From: Plantibacter sp050587525
GTDB lineage: Bacteria; Actinomycetota; Actinomycetes; Actinomycetales; Microbacteriaceae
DNA: 64,000 bases
Direction of reading: 5' to 3'
NCBI RefSeq assembly: GCF_050587525.1
Contig: NZ_JBOBFT010000001.1
Span: forward strand, 682,001 to 746,000
The position numbers and the translations under genes are program-made. Within the stretch, counting starts at the first letter, position 1. Each line of letters begins with the position of its first letter. This document shows, one piece after another, positions 24,064 to 31,764 of the stretch. The notes under the pieces are model-generated. The model ran no database searches and had not been told where the DNA came from. It worked only from the letters and a program-made list of their open reading frames with translations.

Positions 24064-24873
24064 TCAGTGGGTCTCGTCAGGGACAAGGGACACAGTGCCT
24101 GTCTGTGTGAGACGCACCCACTCCCAGGACAGATCACGCATCCGGAGGAGTGCGAGATTGCCGTCGGAACCGTCGGCTGCCAAGCCATACACCACTCCAC
24201 GATCGGGAAAATGATGCGTCCCCTGCCGGTGCAGATGCCCGTGGGCGAGGACCGCGGGTGAGACCGACCGCCACACCTCACCAATGCGCGCGGCCGACGC
24301 GGCCACGTATCGGCGCGCGTCGGGCGACATCTCCTCGCCGGTGGTCACCAGATCCGCAAGTTCCGGCGGAGCATCATGGGTCAGCAATAGGTCCACTGCC
24401 CCTGGTGCGATCGCCGCCGCCACGTCGGCGATCGTCGGCATCTCAGCCGCCCACCAGGTGCGCCCCGGGATCCGCTCAGCGGCGTCGAACGAGGCGGCAC
24501 CGCCGAAGGACATCACAGTGCGGCCGCCGATGTTGAACCGGTATCCCCTCGGCAACGCCCACACGTACTCACTCAGCTGCACAGGCTCCCCCGGTGCAGC
24601 CTCGAACGCAGTCACGAGCTGGTCCCAGTCGTCGTGGTTCCCGGGCGTCACGAGGATCCGTTCGAAGCCGGAACGCCGGCACCAGTAATCGACCGTGCCG
24701 AGAAAACCCGGGGGCCGCCCCGGCCAGATCCCGAAGTCCCCGAGATGCAGCATCGTCCTCACATGCGGAGCCACACGCACCAAAGCAGGGAGAGCACGCT
24801 GAACCCAGCGCACGTTCCCGTGCCAGTCCCCGGCCACGGCGACCACCTCGTCACCCAACTGCCACGCCACCAT
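24064..24873 (-). CDS. Calcineurin-like metallophosphoesterase
   Basis: The 269-residue protein has the full metallophosphoesterase motif set in order: AGDWHGN (D16, H18), HLGDFG, GNHDD, LLTHDAPP and HGHLHR. These bind two metal ions and hydrolyse phosphomono- or diesters; the substrate is unknown. It lies between the two XRE/recombinase-like units and converges on the first. The ATG at 24873 lies six bases after the minus-strand TAGAAT of copy c of the TATTCTAATA element, so its message is probably leaderless and under the same control as the XRE unit. Confidence 0.88.
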   Translation of the reverse strand: MVAWQLGDEVVAVAGDWHGNVRWVQRALPALVRVAPHVRTMLHLGDFGIWPGRPPGFLGTVDYWCRRSGFERILVTPGNHDDWDQLVTAFEAAPGEPVQLSEYVWALPRGYRFNIGGRTVMSFGGAASFDAAERIPGRTWWAAEMPTIADVAAAIAPGAVDLLLTHDAPPELADLVTTGEEMSPDARRYVAASAARIGEVWRSVSPAVLAHGHLHRQGTHHFPDRGVVYGLAADGSDGNLALLRMRDLSWEWVRLTQTGTVSLVPDETH

Positions 24874-24878
24874 GCGGG

Positions 24879-24888
24879 GATTCTAATA
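24879..24888 (-). promoter_or_regulatory. TATTCTAATA element, copy c (nine of ten bases)
   Basis: GATTCTAATA followed by CGCAC. Read on the minus strand it gives TAGAAT six bases before the phosphoesterase ATG. Confidence 0.55.
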
Positions 24889-25215
24889 CGCACACTGGTG
24901 GACGGCCATCCTCGAGGGCCGGTCACTGGCCGCTGAGCTGGGCCACAAGCGGGCCTTCGCGCCCTATTCCGATGGGGTCAGGAGCGCCACTCGGGCTGAC
25001 CATCGCCCACCAAGACACCACCCGCGTCAGCGATTCGCTCAAACTGGCTCGACAGGCCGCCGCGGAACGATCGTCACCGCCCTCCTACCGCTCGAGACCG
25101 GTCTTCACGTCAGTGTTGCGAGTGCACCGATGAATCGCGTTGCACGCCAGCAGGGCGACGTCGACGCTCGAGAGCGTCCGTGGGCCAGCGTCAGGTAAGC
25201 CCCAGAGCGTTTCGG
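24889..25215. other. Intergenic stretch, no gene supported
   Basis: Short frames exist but none has a start signal. The text around 24890-25130 could be the decayed end of a gene, which I cannot identify. Confidence 0.45.
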
Positions 25216-25650
25216 CTACTTTTGTTGTTCGCAGACGTGTTGACGGATCCAGTCCGGAGCTTCAGCGGGCGCGAGGTCACCTCGCCGTATGCGTGTAGTG
25301 AAGGTGAGCGCGGCTTCAGCGAGTTTCCCGTCTGGTGATGTCGGGGCATCTCTCAACAAGTAGATGGAGAGCCATCGTGTGAGATGGGTGCCGAGCCGGG
25401 TGCAGACGGCGACGGTACCGGCGAAGTGTCTCGCTTGACCGTTCGTATTGTCGTCGTAGGCGCGCCTGAATCCGCGACCAGAGATTGTGTTGCGTCCCCC
25501 GCGGGCGGCGTCGACGATCCACAGCGGGCCTCGCCGGACACCGCCGGCGCTCTCACCGAGCTGGGTGAGAAACGCTCGAGGGGTGGGGTGCAAGGCTGCG
25601 ACGCGTCGAGCTTCGTCGACCAGACCCGAACACGCACTCATCTCCAGCAC
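25216..25650 (-). CDS. Hypothetical protein, unknown family
   Basis: The 144-residue frame has protein-like composition: GFRRAYDDNTNGQARHFAGTVAVC followed by hydrophobic and charged helices. It has no signal peptide or membrane helix. The start is uncertain between GTG 25650 and ATG 25641. I do not recognise the family. It lies leftward between the phosphoesterase and the HIRAN gene, in the segment carrying the TATTCTAATA sites. Confidence 0.5.
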   Translation of the reverse strand: MLEMSACSGLVDEARRVAALHPTPRAFLTQLGESAGGVRRGPLWIVDAARGGRNTISGRGFRRAYDDNTNGQARHFAGTVAVCTRLGTHLTRWLSIYLLRDAPTSPDGKLAEAALTFTTRIRRGDLAPAEAPDWIRQHVCEQQK

Positions 25651-25861
25651 AGTACGCGACTCAACCTGACCACGAACATCACGCCACCATTTCTGGCAAG
25701 GGTCCTGTCGAGATGTTGCTGTTGATTCCCGGTCACGTCCAGAAGGCGGCCGGTGCTTCCGAAAGACTGAAAGGCATCTCTGAGAGCAGGAACGTGCTCG
25801 GCCAAGCGCGCACCTGCCCCACCACGCGGGTCATCACACGGCCCCTTCTTCGTGTCCCGGG

Positions 25862-26446
25862 TCACTGACCGCGGAGATAGTTGCGCAGCTCAGGCATCCG
25901 GGGAAGATCGACCCACATCTGGATGCTCGAATCGCTCGTTCCCGCGCCGCCGACGGAGAACGCATCGTAGGGAAGCGGGTCGAGCAGTGGGGCGAGCGCT
26001 GCGGCTTTGGCTGCCGACACATATCCCACCTTGCGACCGCGCCCGTAGATCGCGATCGCGTTTTCATCGTGCGAATTGGTTGGCTCACGAACGAGGAGGT
26101 ACCGCTGCGCGGAGTACCGCTCGCGTTCTTCGTCACTCACGCACCCGAAACTTCCCTTGATACGTGCCCGAATCGACGGCAGTTGCTCCAAAGAGAGAAT
26201 CTGCAATGCAGCCGTATCGATGGTCGCGACGCTCACCCGATGGGTTGCGACGTCATGGCGCTTCCCCACAGTGGCTGACTGGACTGCAGAATTGAGTGCG
26301 GCGTCACGCAGTTGCGCATTGCGCGCCGCAGCATGCTCGAATCCATCACGGTCATCGGAAACCGGCGGGACGGGTTTTGCCCCCTTCACCATCGCGACGA
26401 TGACCAACACGACGAACACGCCAACAACGATGAGTAGAAGCTCCAC
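25862..26446 (-). CDS. Membrane-anchored HIRAN-domain protein
   Basis: The 194-residue protein starts with one membrane helix (MELLLIVVGVFVVLVIVAMV) and ends with a HIRAN-like domain: YLLVREPTNSHDENAIAIYGRGRKVGYVSAAKAAALAPLLD. The order LxREP.N..D.NAI followed by a GY(V/L)..A.A strand is the HIRAN core, which in other proteins binds DNA ends or accompanies helicases and nucleases. Anchoring such a domain in the membrane is unusual. Copy d of the TATTCTAATA element lies 118 bases upstream and may hold its promoter. Confidence 0.7.
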   Translation of the reverse strand: MELLLIVVGVFVVLVIVAMVKGAKPVPPVSDDRDGFEHAAARNAQLRDAALNSAVQSATVGKRHDVATHRVSVATIDTAALQILSLEQLPSIRARIKGSFGCVSDEERERYSAQRYLLVREPTNSHDENAIAIYGRGRKVGYVSAAKAAALAPLLDPLPYDAFSVGGAGTSDSSIQMWVDLPRMPELRNYLRGQ

Positions 26447-26563
26447 CCTCAGAGCGTAGTGACCGCCTCACCTCAACCGCACACCCTGTGGGGAACGCCA
26501 CCGGCGCGGACACCCGACACCCCGCCGAGCCCGTTCCCTGGCCTGGCGCCACACGAACAGTTC

Positions 26564-26579
26564 GGGTATTCTAATACCC
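26564..26579. promoter_or_regulatory. TATTCTAATA element, copy d, perfect inverted repeat
   Basis: GGGTATT and AATACCC form perfect seven-base arms around CT, the most symmetric copy of the element. The minus strand reads TAGAAT, a possible -10 box for the HIRAN gene. Confidence 0.6.
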
Positions 26580-26616
26580 TATTTCAGTTGGTTGCGTCAT
26601 GAACCCAGCCCTTCAC

Positions 26617-27012
26617 TTACCATCCCGCGATACCGCGGTTTCGACTACTCGCCGGAGCCGCGCTGACTGGCGCATCTGGCCGCGCAGCTTCCTTGCGTTC
26701 GAGCGCCAGCGTGAACCCGAGATATCGGGATGCGAGCATGACATCTTCGAGCTTCATGACGATCTCCCCGCACAGGATGCGGGACATCCGCCGGTAATCG
26801 AGGCCGAGCTCACTCGTGTACTGCTTCAACGTCGTCCCGTGTTCATCGAGACCGTCCCGGACCAGGCGCGCGAATTGGTGTTGCAGGATCGCCGAAGCCC
26901 GCTGCAGCGATGCACGCTGCCCCTCCACTGCCGGCCACACGATGTGGTTGGAGCGGCCGAACCGCTTCGGCGTCGGAGTGAACGACCTTGGTTCGAAACG
27001 AGGGCTGACCAT
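26617..27012 (-). CDS. XRE-type helix-turn-helix regulator 2
   Basis: The 131-residue protein has a central helix-turn-helix: TLKQYTSELGLDYRRMSRILCGEIVMKLEDVML, followed by SRYLGFTLALE. The layout resembles the XRE protein at 22590 and it is likewise divergent from a recombinase-like gene. A plus-strand frame runs through the same bases but has shadow-like composition, so I prefer the minus strand. GAGG lies close to the ATG at 27012. CGCGATCATCGCG at 27045-27057 upstream is a candidate operator. Confidence 0.65.
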   Translation of the reverse strand: MVSPRFEPRSFTPTPKRFGRSNHIVWPAVEGQRASLQRASAILQHQFARLVRDGLDEHGTTLKQYTSELGLDYRRMSRILCGEIVMKLEDVMLASRYLGFTLALERKEAARPDAPVSAAPASSRNRGIAGW

Positions 27013-27044
27013 GCCCTCAGAACCTACTCGAATCGCCGCTTCTC

Positions 27045-27057
27045 CGCGATCATCGCG
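27045..27057. promoter_or_regulatory. CGCGAT-C-ATCGCG inverted repeat between divergent XRE 2 and recombinase-like 2
   Basis: Six-base perfect arms around C. TCCGCGAT occurs again at about 27070, so two half-sites may add to the binding area. Confidence 0.4.
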
Positions 27058-27132
27058 TTTCCTCCGCGATTCCGGGGGTCAAATCGGACGGTTTTCGGCG
27101 ACCTCGTGCGGATACCGCGCACAGGACTTCAC

Positions 27133-28050
27133 ATGAAGCATGAAACCGACACCGCCAGAAGATTCATCACCACCTACACGCCCACGATGCCAGCCCCGCA
27201 CTGGCAGCCGATCGCCGAGTTCGTTCGAGACGCTGTCCGAGACTCTGACCTCGACACCTACGAACAAGTCCGACGCGCACTTATTTTCACCGCGGCGTTC
27301 GTCCAATGGGCCTACACAACGTGCGGGCTACCGCTTGAGCGAGACGAAATCTTCACGGCAACCCTGGTCGAAGAGTTCACCATCGCACACCGCGCCAAGT
27401 ACAGCACTCAATATATTGAGCGGAACCGTCTCTGCCTGCTCAGCCTGACAGCAACGCTGACCGGAGACGACTCACGCGCCGCGCTACGCAGCGCGAACGA
27501 TCGATGCCACCCATACGCCTCCACGGAACTGGCGCACTTCCGCAGTTGGGCAGGCGGGCAACCCACCGCCCGCCAACGACACAATGCGCTCACGATCCTG
27601 ACGCTCGCCGCTGGGTGCGGACTTCGGCCGCCGGAGATCCGGATGGCACGCCCGGAGGACATTCGCTTAAAGAGCGCCACCCCAGGCATTCGCGTCGGCC
27701 GCGAGCTGCCACGATTTGTGCCCGTGCTCGCCACTTGGGCTGAAGAGCTCGAACGCCTAGCCGCCGGATGCTCCACCGAATGGGTGTTCACGACCAAGGC
27801 AAGTCGTAACGAGGGCAACACGGTCCCAGCCTTCCTCCGGTGCGCGTCTGGCATCGGAGCACGCCCCACCCCGGCGCGACTGCGCTCCACCTGGATTGTC
27901 ACCCACCTGAACAGCGACACTCACGCGCCAGCGCTGCTCCGCGCTGCAGGCCTAACTTCTCTCGGAAGTCTCGACGGATACCTGCCCTGGGTGGATCCGA
28001 GACCTGACCACGACAATCAGCTCGACCTCCGACAGGCAGTCGCAGCATGA
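27133..28050 (+). CDS. Tyrosine-recombinase-like protein 2
   Basis: The 305-residue protein is a paralogue of the one at 23121 (shared FRSWAGGQPT, LTLAAGCGLRPPEIRMARPEDI, LRSTWIVTHL). Here the first catalytic Arg is present (GLRPPE), the second Arg (LRST) and the last Tyr (DGYLPW) are present, but the two His positions are not. Activity is therefore possible but unproven. The ATG at 27133 is chosen because the longer frame from 26599 runs opposite the XRE gene. The stop overlaps the next gene by four bases (ATGA), so the two are translated together. Confidence 0.65.
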   Translation: MKHETDTARRFITTYTPTMPAPHWQPIAEFVRDAVRDSDLDTYEQVRRALIFTAAFVQWAYTTCGLPLERDEIFTATLVEEFTIAHRAKYSTQYIERNRLCLLSLTATLTGDDSRAALRSANDRCHPYASTELAHFRSWAGGQPTARQRHNALTILTLAAGCGLRPPEIRMARPEDIRLKSATPGIRVGRELPRFVPVLATWAEELERLAAGCSTEWVFTTKASRNEGNTVPAFLRCASGIGARPTPARLRSTWIVTHLNSDTHAPALLRAAGLTSLGSLDGYLPWVDPRPDHDNQLDLRQAVAA

Positions 28051-29876
28051 ACGGCTGCGACGACGACGCCCTCGCCGGACTGTTCAATGACGACACCACC
28101 GTTGACACTGTCCGCAGACGCGACCCGATCCCGGGCAAAAGCGTCAACTTCATCATTGATTTCATCGACGGCGCCGGCATCGTCGAACACTTTGACGCTT
28201 GGATCGCCGAGGACCGGAAGCGCACCCGCCCCGGCGGTCGGCCACCACAGGTCAGCATCCGGTTGGTACTCATCCTGCTGTTCCTGCTCGCGATTGAACA
28301 CTCACCACTGCAGGTGCAAGCGATGGCTGACATCCTTGACCACCGACTCACCCGCAAAACCCGACGCAAGCACAACCTCCACGTCACTGCAACGAACGCG
28401 CAACTCTACGACCAGATCTGGCGGACGTTCGAGACGATCCGCACCACCCTCGACCCGCAACCCACACCCGGCGGACGCCGCCGACGCCTACAACCCGACG
28501 AATACGCCACCATCGTCGCCGCACGCACCGAAGAACGCTACGAATCGCGGAAAGCACGACTCGACTGGCTCGCGAACCACCTCCTCGAGGCCACCTACCA
28601 ACTCGTCCCCCACGAACACCGCAAATGGGGCGGCAACCTCGTCGTCGACGCCACCCCCGTCAAAGCGTGGGGCCGGTACCGGTTCCCCGGCCGCAGCGGC
28701 GGCATGTCCGCCGATCCCGACGCAGGCCTCTACGTTCGCGAGCCCGACCAGCGCGAAGAATACTCCGACGTCAACAACCCCATCCTCAACAAGAAGAAGC
28801 ACCGCAGTGCAAAATACATCTGGGGATGGGAAGCAGAATTCGTCGTTCAGACAACCAACGACCCGTTCAAACCAGTCGACTTCCCGCAGCTGATCCTCGG
28901 CATGGGATTCCACAAACCATCCCACGCCCCCGCAGCACACGCGCTCCAGGCGTTCCGGTCGATCGCCGCCCGCGGCCACAAACCCGGCTACATCATCACC
29001 GACCGGCTCTACTTCCCCAGCAGCAACGCCGAAGCCTTCCAGCTGCCGATCCGGCAGCTCGGATACATCCCAATCCACGACTACCGAATCGACCAGCTCG
29101 GCATCCAAGACCAGTACGGCGGAGCGAACCTCATCGACGGCAACTGGTACTGCCCCTCGATGCCAGAAGCCCTAGTCAACGCCACCGCCAACTATCGGGC
29201 GGGGAGGATCGACGAAACCACGTGGCGCAACTACCTCGAACGCCGCAACATCTACCGAGTCCGGAATAAGGAGCGACCAGACGCCGACGGCAGCGCACCA
29301 ATGATGTGCCCAGCCGCAGGACCCGGCGCGACCTGCGCGTGTCCACTGAAGCCGCAGAGCCTCCAGAAGGCCGCCAGCACCAAAGTCGGCGTGATGATCA
29401 GCATCCGAAAACCGCCCTCCAACCCGGACCGAATCTGCCGGAACAAGTCCTCCGTGGAATTCCCCGTCAACGCCGGCGCCAAGTACTGGCAGCCCCTCGC
29501 TCACGAGTCCCGCGAATGGCGGCGCTGGTACAGCGTCTGCCGTAACGGCAACGAAGGTCTCAACGGCGACATCAAGAACCCCTCGAAAGAACAGCTCGCC
29601 GAACCCGGCCGCAGACGCTTCCGCGGATACGCCGCCCAATACATCGTCACCGCGATCCTCGCGGCCGCAGCCAACATCCGCCGCATCGTCACGTTCCTCA
29701 GCGACCTCAAGATCACCGCCGCCTCCGGGCCAGGCGGTCACGCCGCACCACGCGGGAACGCAAGCTCCACACCCGACGTCATCAGAAAGACCAGGGCCAA
29801 GCGCCGCGAGACCACATTCGCCGACTTCTCCGGGCTGACGCCAGGCGCGGAACGATCCAGCGGCCCGCCTCGCTGA
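28047..29876 (+). CDS. DDE-transposase-like protein coupled to the recombinase-like gene
   Basis: The 609-residue protein has the pieces of an RNase H-like DDE transposase: an N-terminal GKSVNFIIDFIDG and helical region, a first Asp in GGNLVVDATPVKAWGR, a second in YIITDRLYFPSSN, and a Glu in CRNGNEGLNGDIK. Between them lies a cysteine cluster (MMCPAAGPGATCACPL), as in several IS families where it may bind zinc. I could not place it in a named IS family or find terminal inverted repeats. Being co-translated with a recombinase-like gene is unusual. It is the last gene before tRNA-Leu. Confidence 0.68.
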   Translation: MNGCDDDALAGLFNDDTTVDTVRRRDPIPGKSVNFIIDFIDGAGIVEHFDAWIAEDRKRTRPGGRPPQVSIRLVLILLFLLAIEHSPLQVQAMADILDHRLTRKTRRKHNLHVTATNAQLYDQIWRTFETIRTTLDPQPTPGGRRRRLQPDEYATIVAARTEERYESRKARLDWLANHLLEATYQLVPHEHRKWGGNLVVDATPVKAWGRYRFPGRSGGMSADPDAGLYVREPDQREEYSDVNNPILNKKKHRSAKYIWGWEAEFVVQTTNDPFKPVDFPQLILGMGFHKPSHAPAAHALQAFRSIAARGHKPGYIITDRLYFPSSNAEAFQLPIRQLGYIPIHDYRIDQLGIQDQYGGANLIDGNWYCPSMPEALVNATANYRAGRIDETTWRNYLERRNIYRVRNKERPDADGSAPMMCPAAGPGATCACPLKPQSLQKAASTKVGVMISIRKPPSNPDRICRNKSSVEFPVNAGAKYWQPLAHESREWRRWYSVCRNGNEGLNGDIKNPSKEQLAEPGRRRFRGYAAQYIVTAILAAAANIRRIVTFLSDLKITAASGPGGHAAPRGNASSTPDVIRKTRAKRRETTFADFSGLTPGAERSSGPPR

Positions 29877-29932
29877 CCTGACCCCAACACGTCACCTACT
29901 TCTCTTATAGAGAGGTACTGCACCACCAGACA

Positions 29933-29965
29933 GACCGTCGCGCCCGAAACCACGGCGCGGCGGTC
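29933..29965 (+). terminator. Stem-loop after the DDE-like gene
   Basis: GACCGTCGCGCC pairs with GGCGCGGCGGTC (11 of 12 positions) and is followed by TTATG, 57 bases after the stop. Confidence 0.5.
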
Positions 29966-30016
29966 TTATGCATGCCATGGGCTGCTCACCAAAAGGCTCC
30001 AAACGCCCCGGCAACT

Positions 30017-30052
30017 CGAAAGGCCCCCGATTCCTCGGGGGCCTTTCGTTTT
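30017..30052. terminator. Strong stem-loop between the accessory block and tRNA-Leu
   Basis: A perfect 14-bp stem around TTCC, with TTTT on the plus-strand side. It lies 50 bases beyond the 3' end of tRNA-Leu, so it may be the native tRNA terminator or stop rightward transcription from the accessory block. Confidence 0.75.
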
Positions 30053-30101
30053 CGGAGAGTTTCGCGAACTGATTCACTCAGTTTCGCAAACTCCCCTCCG
30101 G

Positions 30102-30185
30102 TGCGCGAGGGGGGACTTGAACCCCCACGCCCTTTCGAGCACTGGCACCTGAAGCCAGCGCGTCTGCCAATTCCGCCACTCGCGC
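30102..30185 (-). tRNA. tRNA-Leu (anticodon CAG)
   Basis: The minus strand folds as an 84-base tRNA with acceptor arms GCGCGAG/CTCGCGC, an anticodon stem CTGGC/GCCAG around TTCAGGT, a long variable arm typical of leucine tRNA, and a GGGGG-TTCAAGT-CCCCC T-arm. CCA is not encoded. Its 3' end faces the accessory block, the usual arrangement for an integration target. I found no repeat of its 3' end further left within the window. Confidence 0.93.
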
Positions 30186-30464
30186 GAACACCGGCCGCCG
30201 CTCACGCGGCAACCTACCGAGGATAGCATGCGGCACAGCCCGATCTGAACAGCCGGGTGGCAACGCGTCTCCCTCCCGGTTACGCTTGCGTGCGGCATCG
30301 ATCGCATGGGGAATCGACCGAAAGACCACGGAATCACCGTCCACTCGGGCATTTCTCCTGGCCCGAAGCACATGACTCGCATCACGAGCAAGCCACGCAG
30401 CATGAGTCGGTTGTTCAGGCAATCCGGCTAACATTGCTCACACACCGACACGAATCGAGAGACC

Positions 30465-31211
30465 GTGGGCATTCTGGACAACTTCGAGAAGGGACTCGAG
30501 CGCGCCGTCAACGGCGCTTTCGCGAAGACCTTCAAGTCTGGACTGCAGCCGGTCGAGATCACGAGCGCACTGCGCCGCGAACTCGACACGAAGGCCGCAG
30601 TGGTCTCACGCGACCGCATTCTCGTCCCCAACAAGCTCACCGTCCGCATGTCTCCGACGGACTACGAGCGGATGACGAACATCGGTCCGGCACTCATCGA
30701 CGAGCTCACGTCGCTCGTGCAGAAGCACGCGACGAGCCAGGGGTATTCGTTCCCCGGCGCGATCATGATCAAGCTCACGGCGGATCGATCCCTTCCTGAC
30801 GGTCTCGTGCAGATCGACAGCGTCAACGTGAAGGGCACGGTATCGTGGTCGCCCGTGCTCGACATCGGCGGGAAGCGGTACCCCATCACCCAGGCCAGGA
30901 CCGTCATCGGTCGTGGTTCTGAGGCTGACATCACCGTCAACGACACCGGAACGTCTCGCAAGCACGTCGAGATCCTGTGGGACGGCCGCAGCGGCCAGGC
31001 CCGCGATCTCGGCTCCACGAACGGTTCCAAGCTCAACGGTCAACCGTTCCGTCAGGCCGCGCTCGCTCCGGACTCGGTCGTCGAGATCGGCCGCACGAGC
31101 ATCGTCTTCCGCGTCGTTCCGAAGGCCTCCGGCGGCAACGACGACTATGCGAGCAGCCGCGTGGATGACGCGACGAAGCGTCACACCATCGGATCCTGGG
31201 AGGACGTGTGA
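30465..31211 (+). CDS. fhaA: FhaA-type FHA-domain protein (DUF3662 + FHA)
   Basis: The 248-residue protein has an N-terminal DUF3662 domain (GILDNFEKGLERAVNGAFAK...) and a C-terminal FHA domain with GRGSEADITVNDTGTSRKHVEI and LGSTNGSKLNG, which binds phosphothreonine. In mycobacteria FhaA binds phosphorylated cell-wall proteins such as MviN and is a partner of PknA/PknB. A GTG start is used, directly after GAGAGACC. It opens the seven-gene operon that ends with pknB, and the stop overlaps fhaB by four bases. Confidence 0.93.
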   Translation: MGILDNFEKGLERAVNGAFAKTFKSGLQPVEITSALRRELDTKAAVVSRDRILVPNKLTVRMSPTDYERMTNIGPALIDELTSLVQKHATSQGYSFPGAIMIKLTADRSLPDGLVQIDSVNVKGTVSWSPVLDIGGKRYPITQARTVIGRGSEADITVNDTGTSRKHVEILWDGRSGQARDLGSTNGSKLNGQPFRQAALAPDSVVEIGRTSIVFRVVPKASGGNDDYASSRVDDATKRHTIGSWEDV

Positions 31212-31759
31212 GTGAACTCACCCTGTTGGTCCTCCGCATCGGCTTCCTGCTGTTGCTCTGGATCTTCGTCTTCGGCATCGTCTACGCCCTCCGAACCGAT
31301 CTGTTCGGTCAGCGCACCCGCAAGCCCCAGCCGCAGGGAGCCGGCGCTGCACCGAGCACGCCGCCGTCCTCACCGGTCACTCCTGCCAACAACATGCAGG
31401 CGCCGCCGATCTCCACGATGCCGTCCGCGGGTCGCAAGAAGGCCTCCGGCGAGCAGGCGAGCATCCACAACGCTTCCCGCCTGGTGATCACGTCGGGCCC
31501 GAAGCAGGGCACGGAGCTCGCGCTGGGTCGCGACCCCATCACGATCGGCCGTTCCGCCGATTCCGGCCTCATCATCCGCGACGACTACACGTCGACGCAC
31601 CACGCCAGGCTCATGCTCTGGAATGACGACTGGATGGTGCAGGACCTCGATTCCACGAACGGCACGTTCCTCGACGGCCGTCGCGTCAGCGTTCCCACGC
31701 AGATCCCGCTCGACACCCCCGTCAAGGTCGGCCAGACCAGTTTCGAGCTGCGGCGGTAA
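31208..31759 (+). CDS. fhaB: FhaB/FipA-type membrane-anchored FHA protein
   Basis: The 183-residue protein has one N-terminal membrane helix (LLVLRIGFLLLLWIFVFGIVYAL), a Pro/Ala linker and a cytoplasmic FHA domain (GRDPITIGRSADSGLIIRDDYTSTHHARL, DLDSTNGTFLDG). In mycobacteria its counterpart (FipA/FhaB) links phosphorylated FtsZ and septal proteins. It overlaps fhaA by four bases and is followed after five bases by pstP, so all are one transcript. Confidence 0.93.
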   Translation: MSELTLLVLRIGFLLLLWIFVFGIVYALRTDLFGQRTRKPQPQGAGAAPSTPPSSPVTPANNMQAPPISTMPSAGRKKASGEQASIHNASRLVITSGPKQGTELALGRDPITIGRSADSGLIIRDDYTSTHHARLMLWNDDWMVQDLDSTNGTFLDGRRVSVPTQIPLDTPVKVGQTSFELRR

Positions 31760-31764
31760 CCCGG

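Noticed and set aside
26599..27132. Plus-strand frame extending the recombinase-like gene upstream to 26599
   Set aside because: It runs opposite the XRE 2 gene, whose helix-turn-helix is clear, and its residues are Arg/His/Pro-rich shadow text. The ATG at 27133 starts the homologous part.
30053..30096. Imperfect inverted repeat (GAGTTTCGCGAACTGA / TCAGTTTCGCAAACTC) next to tRNA-Leu as a recombination core
   Set aside because: The middle of the arms does not pair and no second copy exists in the window, so I cannot tell it from chance.
29877..30101. Attachment-site duplicate of the tRNA-Leu 3' end
   Set aside because: I looked for a second copy of the T-arm and acceptor sequence in the first 30 kb and did not find one; the other end of the island may lie outside the window.
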